From contig OX438751.1 in assembly GCA_949316235.1 (NCBI GenBank), forward strand, positions 8,270,413 through 8,334,412: DNA of 64,000 nucleotides. The letters are read 5' to 3'. Below are positions 23,021 to 34,526 of the stretch, piece after piece (the first letter of the stretch is position 1; each line of letters starts with the position of its first letter). This DNA comes from Oegoconia quadripuncta. Lineage: Eukaryota > Arthropoda > Insecta > Lepidoptera > Autostichidae. The notes under the pieces are model-generated. The model did no database searches and was not told the DNA's origin. It saw only the letters and a program-made list of their open reading frames with translations. The translations under genes and the position numbers were made by a program.

Positions 23021-23480
23021 GAAGTAACCCTGACGGGGATCGACGGCACTTCCCCGCGCGGCGTTTCGGTCGCGACTGAGCCACGCGGTCGCGAGCGGGG
23101 CAGGGGGGAGGGGGGCAGTGCAGGGGGCGCCGGCCCCGCACCTCCGCGGTATTATTTGATTAATTCGCCTCCCCCTTGTATACTTGGTGAGTCGTTACGA
23201 AGAACGACGTTAAGTTTTTAAATTTCAGTAAGAGAGGACCGCAACCTTCACCTACTCCTTAATACTTTAATTGGATTAATTAAGATCGACGGATGCCAAC
23301 AAAGATTAGACGTTAATAAGCAAACGCTAAAGGACCCGTCCCGTTCTTGGTTAATTACGGTGGTAGTGGCACGCTCGCAGGAAAAAATCCCAACTTGGAA
23401 ATTAATGAGTGGTACCGAGAAACGTAAAGTCCCGCTAATTGGAGTGCATTTGCATACTGAAGTAAAACAAAGTCGGAGTG
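23020..23480. promoter_or_regulatory. Non-repetitive island with octamer and TTAATTA motifs
   Basis: A strongly GC-rich block (23040-23150) is followed by moderately AT-rich sequence with GATTAATTAAG near 23275, GGTTAATTACGG near 23349, GCTAATTGG near 23435 and an octamer ATTTGCAT at 23448-23455. No repeats. The density of homeodomain/POU-type sites suggests an enhancer or promoter, inferred from sequence alone. Confidence 0.35.
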
Positions 23481-23672
23481 AGTTATTTTGACGAAGTCAG
23501 ATGCTAACGACTGGCTAACAATGCACCCACGAACAGACAGAACGGGTGCGAGAGAGAGACGGAGACATAATATGTTAAGGATATGAATATGTTTGAATTT
23601 GTCCTGATGAATGATTGCAGTAGCAAAATATAGCGAATTAATAACAATGGGCTACATTGTCTTTTAAGCTAA

Positions 23673-23815
23673 GGCCCGTATCAATAAACTCTTCTCAAGA
23701 TTGAGATGACCTTAAGTTGACGTTTGAGACTGTTGCATATTAAAACAGTATCCAAAAAAATAGTATTGAGACTGAGACGCGATCGCAATCTCAAGATCAA
23801 TTTATTAATACGGCC
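23673..23815. mobile_element. Harbinger-type MITE, short relative of the element at 2352
   Basis: The left end GGCCCGTATCAATAAA (23673-23688) and right end TTTATTAATACGGCC (23801-23815) form near-perfect inverted repeats of the same family as 2352-2810. Both carry adjacent CTCAAGAT blocks. TAA before the left end (23670-23672) and TAA one base past the right end (23817-23819) suggest a 3-bp duplication with a small end change. At about 143 bp this is a deletion derivative. Confidence 0.7.
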
Positions 23816-23819
23816 ATAA

Positions 23820-24635
23820 GACCATATGACTTTAATCAAGAAACATACTAATTCAACCCGATTTGTGAATTAATTTGTGATATTCTTCCCACGAACGAAT
23901 GACGACGAGTCCCAAGTTCCAACTCGAACAAGACAGGAAACTCGTTACACGTCCGCGTCGGGTTACAAGAAAGAGGTCGGCCCCAATTTCGGGTTAATTC
24001 AATAATTCGGTGGATGAGGTATTATCGGACTAATTTGGTTTAAGCTCGATCGATCAGCGAGCTGCGCGGACGCAGGTGGGTCGGTTGTGCGTGCACCTTT
24101 TTCCCCTACTATAGGAGATATTGCTTGGAGAATGTCGAGTGAGAGAGTGCGTTTATTCCACATGTGAATGAAGAATAATAATAAAAATATAACCCTTTTC
24201 CTTATAAAAGAATCGCACATTCAAAGAGAATCCTCGTATTTTGTAAAACAAATTAAAACGCTGTGATGGGCCTTCGTGCAAGGGGTGCGAGGGTCCTTGA
24301 AAGCGCAAGTTTTAAAGTTTTGTTGATATCCCTTATTATGCAAATAATTACCAGTATTTACGACTTATAGATTTCACCTAGCATATATCTGTAAATGCTT
24401 GAGTTGATTAAAGTTTGATAAAGGGGAGCTCTGTTAAAAATAATGAACTATGGAAGTGCCAGTAGCTAAAGTAAGTAGCTTGGACAAAAAGAACGAAAGA
24501 TAAAGCGAAGGATATAGTGAAGCTCACGTGTTGTCAAGTTAAGGTACAAACAGCGCCCTCATTATTTTTCAATATTTTTGGGCCATTTTATCATCGATAT
24601 AATTTTTATATCGACTTATCAATTCGACTGTCTTT
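23820..24635. other. Non-coding DNA, nothing recognised
   Basis: Slightly GC-richer at 23880-24110 but without a recognisable motif or coding frame. Confidence 0.4.
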
Positions 24636-24636
24636 T

Positions 24637-24815
24637 TATTCGGTTCGAATCCCGCTAGGGGCATATGTTTGTATGATGAATACAGACATGTGTACTCGAG
24701 TTACGAATGTTTTCATTTATAATAAGTATTTATTTACAACAAAAAAAATGTATTTATGTAGTATAATCAACCATCTGGTATCCACAACACAAGCCTATTC
24801 TTGCTTAAAATGGAA
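24637..24815 (+). mobile_element. SINE family B, partial copy lacking box A
   Basis: Starts at box B (GGTTCGAATCCCGC near 24642), continues GTTTGTATGATGAATAC and an AT-rich body, and ends with the diverged TATCCACAACACAAGCC and TTGCTTAA blocks. The 5' tRNA-like half is missing. Confidence 0.6.
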
Positions 24816-24819
24816 GTAG

Positions 24820-27165
24820 ATGGCATTGTGTGTATGTCCAAGGATATTTTATTATTTTTACGTATATTCCTCAAAATCTCCATTTGTGAACCGATTTCAA
24901 TAATTATTTTTTTGTTGGAAAGAGTATACAGGGCAGGGTGATCCCATAAAAATTTTATGAAACTCTGATGATGCACTTCGGAGATAGAGAACGGTATCTT
25001 ACTGATTTCGGTAGTTCTGCCAATTTTTGGTGTCTGAACCACCAAATTTTCTAGGCGGAGCAGTAGAATTTTTGACGTGTTTAGAACATTTTTGACTAGA
25101 TAACCTAGCTACTTAAATGGTTGTTTAAAATTTCTAATCCTCACAGCATTAATTAAAAATTAAATAACAATTACGTTCCGACGACTAGGTACCTATCAAA
25201 TTAGATAGTTGCATGGTACGGGGCTAACGTCTGTTACGAGATGCCGGAGTAAGCTCCGCTTTGAAATTAATCTTTGTTTAAAGTTAATGGGCCTTATTAA
25301 TCACGGGCATTATGTCTAGATGAATATAATGTGGAAATGGGTGAGTCAGAGATATCGAGGCTTTTATTACGAAAACAAATGCACCGTTACTCAACCAGTT
25401 CCTTATTCTATGCCAGTGGACAAACACCACCGGGGGCTCACGATTATCAACTTTGTGGCTACGAGTTAAGACTCTCGAAGTCTTGACGCATTTCAAAGAA
25501 AAAAAAAGTATAGATTAGTGACAGGTGAATGCGAGTATTAATATCAGACATTTTAATTGAGTACGTGAATGTTAAATAGAGGTTTGAATTCTGCTGTGAT
25601 GATAATTTTTATCGCCAATTATTGTTAATTAAATATACCCGTAATTTAATATTAATAAAAACTTGGGTCTCTAAATATTTTTTGTTGTTGGTTTTTTCTG
25701 TTAGTTTGCCTTGTACGTTTTTACGACTTTAATAAATAAGAGACGCTTATGATGCCTTTATTTGGTAAAAACATAATTATATCATTATGAGCTCTTGTAT
25801 GATTTACATTTATGGATTCTTAAAATAATCTTTAGGGTATGTTTTCGCAGTGGGTTATAAGTATTTAAAATCCTTTTAGTGCTGAGCACATTCTGTAACT
25901 GATGAAGGAAATTTTGTTATTGTTTATCATCAGTCATCAGTTTAACACTTTACCAAACGTCGATTATAAATTAATAATTTTGTAAACACAGGAATCCCAA
26001 GCACATATTATAACTTATGCTGGATGTTCGTAAACAAGGGGTACAAATTAAGGTGGCAGCACACTGCACCTCTGCAGTTAAGGGCGGACCGACACGGTCA
26101 CAATGCGCCAAATGATGGCCTCCACTCGCTACGCAAATGAAGAATATTGTCGGCTGCTGTGAATGCTCCTTAATGACGCACCAGACTGTACCATATCCAC
26201 TACACTAGAGATGTGGAATGTCATCCACACTTTGTGCGATTGTTCACTGTTAATTTGATATTGTTTGCTTCGGTGACGGTCTTAAATAAAGTTTTCATTA
26301 ATGTAAGTAAATGCGTGTTTTTTGCAAGAAAATTATTATGAAGCGTCTCATTCAAATCAACGCAGCGTTTATGTTCTGGCCCTTCACCTTCGAGAGATCG
26401 AATAATTTGCTTCATATAATTTCCATTATGATGATTTTACGTACTTATTATTTTCTTAATGAACCAATAAAAACAGTTGCAAAACAATAATTCCATTTTT
26501 ATTGTGAGCATTTTTATCTATAACATTCATATGTAGGTCCAGTCCATAAAACAGTGTTAATTCTGAAACATGTTACGTTTTATTCGAAACCTTATGTTAT
26601 AATTATTAATGATATTACTTTTTATCCAAAAAAACTTCTCATTCACTTCTCATCAAAAAAAAACATTCAAACACAAATAGCTAAAATTAAGTCTCCATTT
26701 TTAAATGTGATTTTATTATTACATTTTCAATTTAATTGAATGCATTTAATGTCGAAAATTTGGCGTTCTTACTTGTTGGATTTATTGATAAGTCAATAAT
26801 ATAATACTAGACAATTTTTTTGGAAACTATCGACATGTCCACCACAGCGCACAGGTGTAAAAGAGGCCGTGGGTTTTCTGAGAATAAGCCCGGCTTTGAT
26901 ATGGTCCGGATGAAAGCATATAAATAAATTAAAAAACCCACCACAAAAAGCTGTAAATTCTTCAATTTTGTTTTGTTTAACCAACAGCTATACAATTTGG
27001 TTTTCTATAACACGGCTACTTAACATAAGCCAATTAAAGGTTTCCTTAATATAACGTTATTAATTAATAAACAATACTGACGTGGAAACAAGACCGATTG
27101 TCTTGCTACTTAAAGAGGGTAAACAATAAATTGTGAGAGTTATGTAGTTCAAACGTAGTTTTGTG
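24820..27165. other. AT-rich DNA, no recognised gene
   Basis: A GC-richer stretch at 26045-26210 has no protein-like frame. Short open frames at 24767, 25284, 26221 and 26793 (all minus) look like chance. Confidence 0.45.
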
Positions 27166-27171
27166 GTGGTT

Positions 27172-27500
27172 CTGGGAATAGATCGAATATTACATTACAA
27201 TTAATGTCTTTGTCTCGCGTTTATTTATATAAAAAAAAATATTTTGAAATAGAAGAATTTACTTTAACATTTTTAAATGCAGGTAGAAAATTGTGATGAT
27301 TGTGGAACAGATCGAATATTATATTACAAGTATTTGTCATCGACTGGAGTTTATGTATTAAAAACATTTGTACCTTTAGACCGAATCCTACTATAAGATT
27401 TTTAAATATAGACACGTACAATGAAATGTAATATTTATGGAATAGATCGAATATTACATTACAAGTATTTGTCATTGACTGATAAATACTTGTAATAATA
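27172..27500. repeat. Tandem repeat, about 130-135 bp period, 2.3 copies
   Basis: The block GGAATAGATCGAATATTACA recurs at about 27174, 27303 (GGAACAGATCG) and 27438, followed each time by TTACAA and a TTTGTC element. Unit interiors have diverged. The last unit ends in a hairpin, CAAGTATTTGTCA / TGATAAATACTTG, at about 27461-27497. Confidence 0.7.
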
Positions 27501-27504
27501 TATT

Positions 27505-28120
27505 GGATTTAAATTTTAAAATAAAAACGTTATATTCCCTGAACCCGTAGGTACCTAGAAGGTAAAAACGACGTATCCAGCTGAAATTAATATCAAGTAC
27601 TAAGGTTAATAAGGCTTCAAAGTCCTGTAAAAATTCTAAGGTTGAACTGAAATCTTGAAATATGTTAAGTTTCTCCTACTTCTTCTTCTTTTCGTGTCGA
27701 GGCAAGTTTCAAATTTTATTGGACCAAAACTTAGCCACTGACAAATTTTACTAATCAACCTCTAATCGTATTGTAATTGTTTCTATTCTAAAACAAACTT
27801 TATTGTGGTAAGAGATTGCTATACGGGGACTGCTATGTAATACAGCCTAGTTTTACATAGCAGCAATCCTATTGACTGACAACGCAATCTCGTAATTCGC
27901 AAACTCCGCTTTTGTGGACTTGGTGGGCCTAAAGAGGGTATTTTGCCCACAAATATGAGGAGGACATAAAAAAGTGGATTTACCCAAGTAACGGTACAAT
28001 ACGAGTATTATAAATTATTGTCAGGAAAAATGACCAATTTGGAATTTCCTTAATTGGATTCTCTAAAATATAAAAGGTAAAGCACATTTATTGACATACA
28101 TATTATGTTAACAAATATAT
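27505..28120. other. AT-rich DNA with an 11-bp perfect hairpin
   Basis: CTGCTATGTAA (27830-27840) pairs perfectly with TTACATAGCAG (27853-27863) across a 12-base loop. No miRNA-length duplex is evident. Nothing else recognised. Confidence 0.4.
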
Positions 28121-28124
28121 GCCA

Positions 28125-29175
28125 AAATGTTAAAACTTAAGATAAACTAAAGGACGATAACGTCATCCAGACCACAAGTTTTGGGCATGGACCCAAACAC
28201 ACTGGCCTAGTTGCCTCGCTGAACCGCCAGACTAAAACGTTGAGCGAGTTATGCGCCAGCTAGAAGATCACGAGACAAAAACTTGTTGAGAGATCGTGGA
28301 TGCACCCGTAGTCTCTACAGAAGACCCCACACAGTGATGGTTACTAAGTAACGATGGGTATTTGTGGCGCTTGAGTAGGTAAGTTTCCTCAGCCGCGGCC
28401 TTGACTCGTGGCGCTTTTAGTGTCCGACGCATTGTGGTATCCCTAATCAGAGTCCATCCCAGTGACTATGGCACCAAAATGTCGCCCCCTTATTAAATTA
28501 ACTTATTAAAATGTATGAACAATAAGTTCATGATGGTGTCATAAATGTCTAAAACTGAGGTTATACTCGTAAGTATGAGTTCAGATTATGTGTGAACCTC
28601 CTATTTTTTGAAGTCGTTTAAAAATAGAATGGAAAATGACGAATTAAAATAATTTTCGATCACATTTCTGTTAGCGTTGAGTGGCTAGCTCACACTGGTA
28701 GAGTAACGGTGCTCGTGCAGTCGTCTGTAAACAACTGCCTTTAGTGGCTCACTTAATAATGTAGTGATAGATAAGCAGGTGATGAGATTCACGGCCCACA
28801 GTTGACCTAGACCTTCCAGCAAATTGGCTTCACAAAGAGAGCGATGACGCCACGTTTGACCCCACAATGGCTGTTTACTGCTAAAGGGGATGTTTAAAAT
28901 TAACTTCGTATTTCTTTGAAGTCATAGATGTAACAATAGGTAATGAGGGTCTAAGAAATCTCATCTGAGGTGAACTTATTCATCAGAAATCACAATGCCG
29001 ATTTATGACAATTCTATCATCCTTAAGCTTAATACTGCTGTCATACACATTCTATTCATTATGGATTATCTAAGCAACCCGAAAACAAGTAGGCCAGAAA
29101 GAAGTTAGTTGTACTTAATTCGCATTGACGTCTTGAGTCGGCAGAAATTTGAGATCTGCAGGAATGAGGAGACTT
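28125..29175. other. Mixed-composition DNA, unassigned
   Basis: The stretch at 28130-28480 has balanced composition and could be an old repeat or a conserved element. It has no protein-like frame and no second copy here. The 60-codon minus frame at 28685-28867 is not recognised. Confidence 0.35.
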
Positions 29176-29179
29176 AAGG

Positions 29180-29600
29180 CAGGGCTGGCTTGGAAGCGTC
29201 ATCGAACGAGCGCATTACGTTCGATTGTAGGGCCAGGCGCGGCCTAATTGCCAGCATTGTGTCGGCATGCAGATGTGAATGGGCTTTGATTTGGGCCCAG
29301 GGGCGCGGGGGCCGGGGCCAGGGGACAAATCGCTCGTTACGGCTGCAGGTAAACTTTCATTGAGCGTCGGAAGGCGTCGGACGTGAGAGGCGGCCGACAA
29401 AATGCCCTCGTTATTCGCCGCCGAATCACTCGCTCATTGTGCTCGGGGAAACGGTAGACGCGGTCGCCGAATCACGAAAAAGACTTTAATGAGCCGTGAG
29501 AACGCTCTAAATGAACGATTGTGCAGAGGGCTCAGTTTAATGAAGGATTGATATTAAAGTGGCTTACATTATCATGAATTGCGGAGTATTGTCGAGGGCG
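29180..29600. promoter_or_regulatory. Non-repetitive GC-rich island
   Basis: Includes a very GC-rich core near 29288-29325 and flanks with GCCTAATTGCCAGC near 29240 and GACTTTAATGAGCCG near 29480. No repeat similarity and no convincing exon. Possible conserved non-coding element. Confidence 0.3.
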
Positions 29601-29604
29601 AAGT

Positions 29605-30120
29605 AAACACGAACTCTGTTGAAAGTTCTAATTTCTTATACAATTAAGATGTGGGTCTGACTGAATGGTGCTTTGTTAGGGCTATAACAATTTGCTCGAT
29701 ATTATTCTCAATTTCGGCAGTTCATCCAGCCACCTGTTGCGGATAGAGGGTGAGAGAAAAACTGAGTGTCGGACGCGCGACCCTCCCCTCGTACCCCGGA
29801 ATGCTCTCCTGTCCCGAACTCGACACCACACCAATTAAAACCTGACTCCTGGCGTTTTGTCATGTACGATCCACAATAGATTTTAACTAGGATTTTTGTG
29901 GATGGTGTATTTTCAGAGATGTTATGACTAGGTAGTTATTAAAAGTTTTCAGTTTGTTTATGTTTAAACTTACATTTTTATATACTACCCGTTGCTGTTT
30001 ATCGTCTACATCTTTATGGTTAACCAATTAAGAAAATCCTTAACTATATCATCAACTGCACTTCTCTAAACTGTAAAATGTAGTCGCGAAATAACAATAT
30101 TTTATAATTTTGAATCTGGT
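29605..30120. other. Non-coding DNA, nothing recognised
   Basis: No feature supported. Confidence 0.4.
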
Positions 30121-30124
30121 GTCA

Positions 30125-30300
30125 TCATTGTCTAGTGGTCACATTTTAATGTCATTGGTTCTATCTAAACAATCGGTCCTGGTTATCTTCAATTGAAAGT
30201 GGTTGGTAAACCAACACGGGGGTGGGCGGCTTGAAACACTGACCACCGTGGCCACTAATCTGATGCAAACCTACTAATATGATTTGATTTCCTAGTGAGA
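30125..30300 (+). repeat. Possible degenerate copy of the 5S-type SINE
   Basis: AACAATCGGTCCTGGTTATC, then GGGTGGGCGGCTTGAAACAC and GTGGCCACTAATCTGATGCA, parallel the copy at 35015-35175 (CAGTCGATCACGG, GGGGCGGCTGAAAATAC, GTGGTCTCTAATCTGACAC). Confidence 0.45.
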
Positions 30301-30304
30301 GAGC

Positions 30305-31140
30305 CAATGAGGACGTAAGGCTTTACTTGGTTCTTGCCCCTCCTTCAATTTATATAAAGTGGAGAAGAGTGGACTTTTCTCTGAAATATTCTTGTGAAGT
30401 GCTTGTGCAGAGATAGAGTTAACAGAATTAAGTAACTACATAAGTATGTGAATGCATTTGTCTATAACTGAACTGCCAAGAATTGGCAAAACAATCGAGT
30501 TAGAGTAAGATTCCGTTCTCTATCTGCGTAGTGCACATCGATCTTCAACAAATTGATATGGGATAAGACTGCGAGTTCACAAGTATCGGTGATATCGTTG
30601 AACATACATTTGTATAGGCCTCTTTTTCGAATGTTGTAAAATATTTTTGTTCAGGATGTGTGTGACTTGACTGGAGTTACAAATACCACGAACGAAAAAC
30701 GAACTATCAAACGAATTATCAAAAATAATAGATATAATAGATAGATTAGCATTTACTTGCCTCTACATTTGCCTACACACACATAACAAATTTTACATAT
30801 GAAGAAATCCAACTAAAACAGTAAAACACAAGTACAGAAACATCAAACATTTTGTGTGTGACGCAGTATACAAAAAGGTTTACAGCTCACTATCTATCTA
30901 TATAGAAACAAACATGGTGTTAAATGTTATATAAATTTTAATATATCTTTTATATATATAATATAAACTTTGATACGAAAAAATATCCTATTTACAGTCT
31001 GTAAATTTTTGTTTGAAAATACGAGATTTGTTCTTCCTGTGATGGCTGTTACCTTAAGTTTGACCTTCTTACAAGAACAATTCAAATCTATATCAACAGT
31101 TGTATCTGTTTCACTAAACACATGTTACATAAAGTTGTAT
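30305..31140. other. AT-rich DNA, nothing recognised
   Basis: Includes a TTTTAATATATC stretch near 30934 that would be an ATTAAA-type poly(A) signal for a minus-strand transcript ending below 31143. Otherwise unremarkable. Confidence 0.35.
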
Positions 31141-31142
31141 AG

Positions 31143-31223
31143 TTACACTGCCGCCATGTATGGCAGTAGGACAGGTGGTAAGGGTGCCTCGGGCGCAACG
31201 GCGACGGCCTGAGCCAGGTAGGG
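31143..31223 (-). CDS. Candidate small terminal exon, unknown product
   Basis: Read on the minus strand, 27 codons open at 31223 and close with TAA at 31145-31143. The translation begins PYLAQAVAVAP and ends LLPYMAAV, rich in Ala, Pro and Val, with mostly G/C third positions in an AT-rich setting. Immediately upstream on the same strand is TAGTAACAG, an acceptable splice acceptor in phase 0, though its pyrimidine tract is weak. Low-complexity Ala/Pro tails are common at the C-termini of developmental transcription factors. I cannot name the gene, and no upstream exon is visible in this window. The plus strand is also open here, so this may be a GC-rich non-coding patch. Confidence 0.25.
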   Translation of the reverse strand, partial: PYLAQAVAVAPEAPLPPVLLPYMAAV

Positions 31224-31229
31224 CTGTTA

Positions 31230-33655
31230 CTATGTCAATTTAGCTAAATCTGTAATAATAAGTCCATTGAGTCAGTGCTATATTATATATACTTCTTTAT
31301 AATTTAGATTTTGTGCATACTATAACACACATTTAAGCGATATTGATATCTCCTCGTGTAGTCTGAACACGTACAAGAGGCATGTGGGCGAGCTCTTATC
31401 CAACATAGATGACTTTAAGAATAATGCTTGTCCTGAGTTATTTGAGGTAGTAAGTAATTAAACAATTTTATGGGTAGTTTATTTCATAATTGTATAAGCA
31501 AATACCATTGGGTTTTTACGATGGCAATCGTCGGGTTGTCAGCTTGGAAGTAGATATACCTAATCACTTCAAATTCTTGAACGCATTTTAATTATTGAGG
31601 TATTGTTAGATTTATTGTAACAGTCCACGTAGTCAACGTCACAAAAGTAAACATGGCGGCTGTGCAATTGTGGGTTCTTATATGCGTTCCACAAGAATTC
31701 AATTAATCAAATACGATTTATTATTTAAACAAGGAAGTAGTGTAGAGCAGCAATTAAATGCACATTTTTCAAAAATATAGAGAGATATACGAGCAAATTT
31801 AAATAGAGTTGGGGGTTTGGCTTTGCTTTTCATCCTAGTGAGATATATTTTGTGACCTTAAACTTTATATTAGCTTTATGTAGCTTACTTTTACAATGTC
31901 ATACTAGCAATAATCGTAAAACCTTAAAAGGAAGACTAAAATAAATAAAATCGAATAAAAGGTCGCTCTGGAAACCTATGGGGGAGACCTATGTTCAGCA
32001 TTCAGAGGACTACAGAGAATATTATGATTTAAATAAATATTTAAATGTACTTTATTTAATAAATTATTGCCGCGGTTTATTTGAAAAGAGGAGTTATTTA
32101 AGATTGGGTCAACCCTAATCCATGCCATGTAAGAACCATGTGCCTATTATTATGTATGTATGTAAATTAAAAATTTAATTAACAGTTAAAAAATTTAATA
32201 TATAAACACACGCTTTCGTTACTTAGATGATCGTAAAAATAATAGCTATCGCCATTCCGCGTCAGCTGTTAATTTTATAGTGGCGATATAATTATACAGT
32301 ATAATATCTCTAAGTACTTTAAAGAGTGTGTGAGATTTGAATAGACAAACTGTTAATTAAAAAACATTGCGGAATAGAGAATAACATGTAATTTCTTCTT
32401 TAAAAAGTTCCTGAAATATGACGTTATTGTCTACCAAAATATTGTAAGGGTCTTCCTTCGCAACTAACTTGAGTATTAGCCGCTAAGAAAACATGGTAGA
32501 ATTTAACCCCAAAAAAGACTTCGTTCTCTTACTTTTTGCAAATTTATAATATTTTTATTAAAAAAAACATTGAAAGCTTTTGGTAGAAAATAACGTCACA
32601 TTTCTGGAACTATTTCGCGAAAAAATTATATGTATAATTGTTTTCAGTTAAGTAAGTGTGTTTATTGAGATATCAAGAAGTTTACAAATTTTCACACTAT
32701 TTCGGTAAAAATTACGGTATTCTAAAAAAAATTAAAAGAAATTTTAGATTTTTTATTTTTCAGGTGTAAATTAAAATAGAATTTGGGAAAATCCAAATTA
32801 TTCCTCATATCATATGCTTTCAGAATATTGATGAGATTACCAAGATGCTGTAGCGCGTCGAGCAGCAGGCCTCTGCGAACAGCAGAGGCCGGAGTTCCCC
32901 GACCACTTCGCTGTGCTTCGCTACCGGAATAGCGTGGCGACTTTCTGAGAAAGGGTTCGTAACTCCAGAAATGTACAAGTACGTACAGTGGACCATAACC
33001 TCGATAACAATTTTTATCGACACTGGTCCAAAGTGCACCAGAGTCAGAACAAAAAGTAAAATTTTAGTAACTTAAGAAATTTTAAAGTTATTATATTTTT
33101 TTTAAATATTTCAATATGGGCAATTTGCCTGAAATAAACACATTTTATTTATGATTTCTCTATATCTTTAGTCAATAAAAATAGAATATTACTCAGATCC
33201 ACGGATTTTTTTTTTATTTTTTTTTATTTTCTACCTATATTATAGAAATTGATAATACTTTTAAAGGACATTCTTGTACAGAAATTGAACTCTTGGTAAT
33301 TTGCTTACAATTTTCTATGATACTCTATTACAAAAGCCTAAATTCATGGAACAAAACAGCACACGTAAACTTATGAGAGCTGGAAAAAACACAAGTCACG
33401 CACGTTTTGTCATATTTTATACCCAGATAGTGTGACGTGACCCCAAACCATGGAGCCAGTGTCAAGTGTCAACGTTTGTTTTATTAACTTAGTTCTATTG
33501 TCATTATAATAGTTTTATTCACCTATGTCGGCACATACTTATGTGTAACTCGTACGTACTTATGTATAAAGCTTGTGTGGTTGTATCACAGATAAATAAA
33601 TGAATTTCTTACACTAATCACAATTAATAATGAAATATTATTATGCCTTTGTTAT
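31230..33655. other. AT-rich, repeat-poor DNA
   Basis: A perfect 9-bp hairpin GGCCTCTGC / GCAGAGGCC lies at 32868-32890 inside a GC-richer patch (32840-32960). T tracts lie at 33205-33228. No gene or repeat copy supported. Confidence 0.4.
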
Positions 33656-33659
33656 ATAA

Positions 33660-33745
33660 AAACCTTTTTTTTTAAAAAAAAGAGCAACCTCTCGAGAGTC
33701 TTGCTTATTCTTCTCAGGGGAAAATTTTTCTCACATTTTTTTTGT
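33660..33745 (-). repeat. Dispersed repeat I, minus-strand copy
   Basis: Its reverse complement (GAAAAATTTTCCCCTGAGAA, then AAGCAAGACTCTCGAGAGG and TTGCTC) matches the plus-strand sequence at 60910-60975 (GAAATTTTTCCCTGAGAAAA, CAACTCTAGGGGGTTGTTC). Confidence 0.5.
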
Positions 33746-33949
33746 AATTATATCTAAAATTATATACCTACTGTAATTTGTGCATTGTGATGAGAAAATA
33801 AACGAATTTCATTTGGCGTTTCAATCAAAAAAAAGAATTAAAAAACTAATGAAGCTAAAATGAGGAAAATCCACGAACTTTAAATGTTAGAAGACCGCGT
33901 CTTAAAAGTTTAATATGAGGCATGATTTCAATATTTCAATTCTAAGGCT

Positions 33950-34320
33950 GCACTCACACTGCGGTCTCTCGGGCCTCACGCGTTCCTCCTACAATTACGC
34001 GCTTGTGTCATATTTACAGCCCAGGTAATTGCCTTTCAATTACGAGACCGGCCCGCTGTGCGTGCGAGGGAGAGATCCGACTGGCCGCTGATGAACGCGT
34101 CCCGTTCGTGCTTAGAGGACAGCCGGCCAGCTATCCATCATCGTACACCCCCCGCGGGGCACCCGTAGGGATGGGAATCGTCACAAAGCGAGTATCTCCG
34201 TCCAACAATACTCGATAAGTGGGCAAACGCCACGCTAAATTGAATCCGAAGCGTTCCAAATCCGATGTTGTTTAACTGTATTAATTTGGAGTTCATTGTC
34301 ATCATGCTGCTCGTATTGGT
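33950..34320. promoter_or_regulatory. Non-repetitive GC-richer island
   Basis: Contains CAGGTAATTGCCTTTCAATT near 34022, a GC-rich middle (34045-34175) and CGCTAAATTGAATCC near 34233. A 71-codon plus frame here is not protein-like. Possible conserved non-coding element. Confidence 0.3.
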
Positions 34321-34526
34321 ATCCGACTAAATTGACATGTGACATGCGGATAATTCTTACTTATTAGTGTTCAGGAGACTTTTAGTTACTAATTATGAAT
34401 TGTGACATTACTGTTGGTGTGCAAAAAGGAATACTGATTTATTTTGTATTTTATGTTTTAAATTGACGTAGAAATCTTCTTTATATATATTAAAAGTTCT
34501 AAATAGAAATGTTATACGTCCTAGGT

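Noticed and set aside
27172..27500. CRISPR-like array
   Set aside because: Units are about 130 bp, diverged, and too few. The sequence is eukaryotic.
29215..29400. Pro-rich minus-strand frame (GPGPRAPGP) as an exon
   Set aside because: The Pro/Gly content follows the GC-rich core; no splice signals or wider protein-like context.
34003..34218. Plus-strand exon after a TATTTACAG acceptor
   Set aside because: An acceptor-like string is present, but the frame lacks protein-like content and the block resembles a regulatory island more than an exon.
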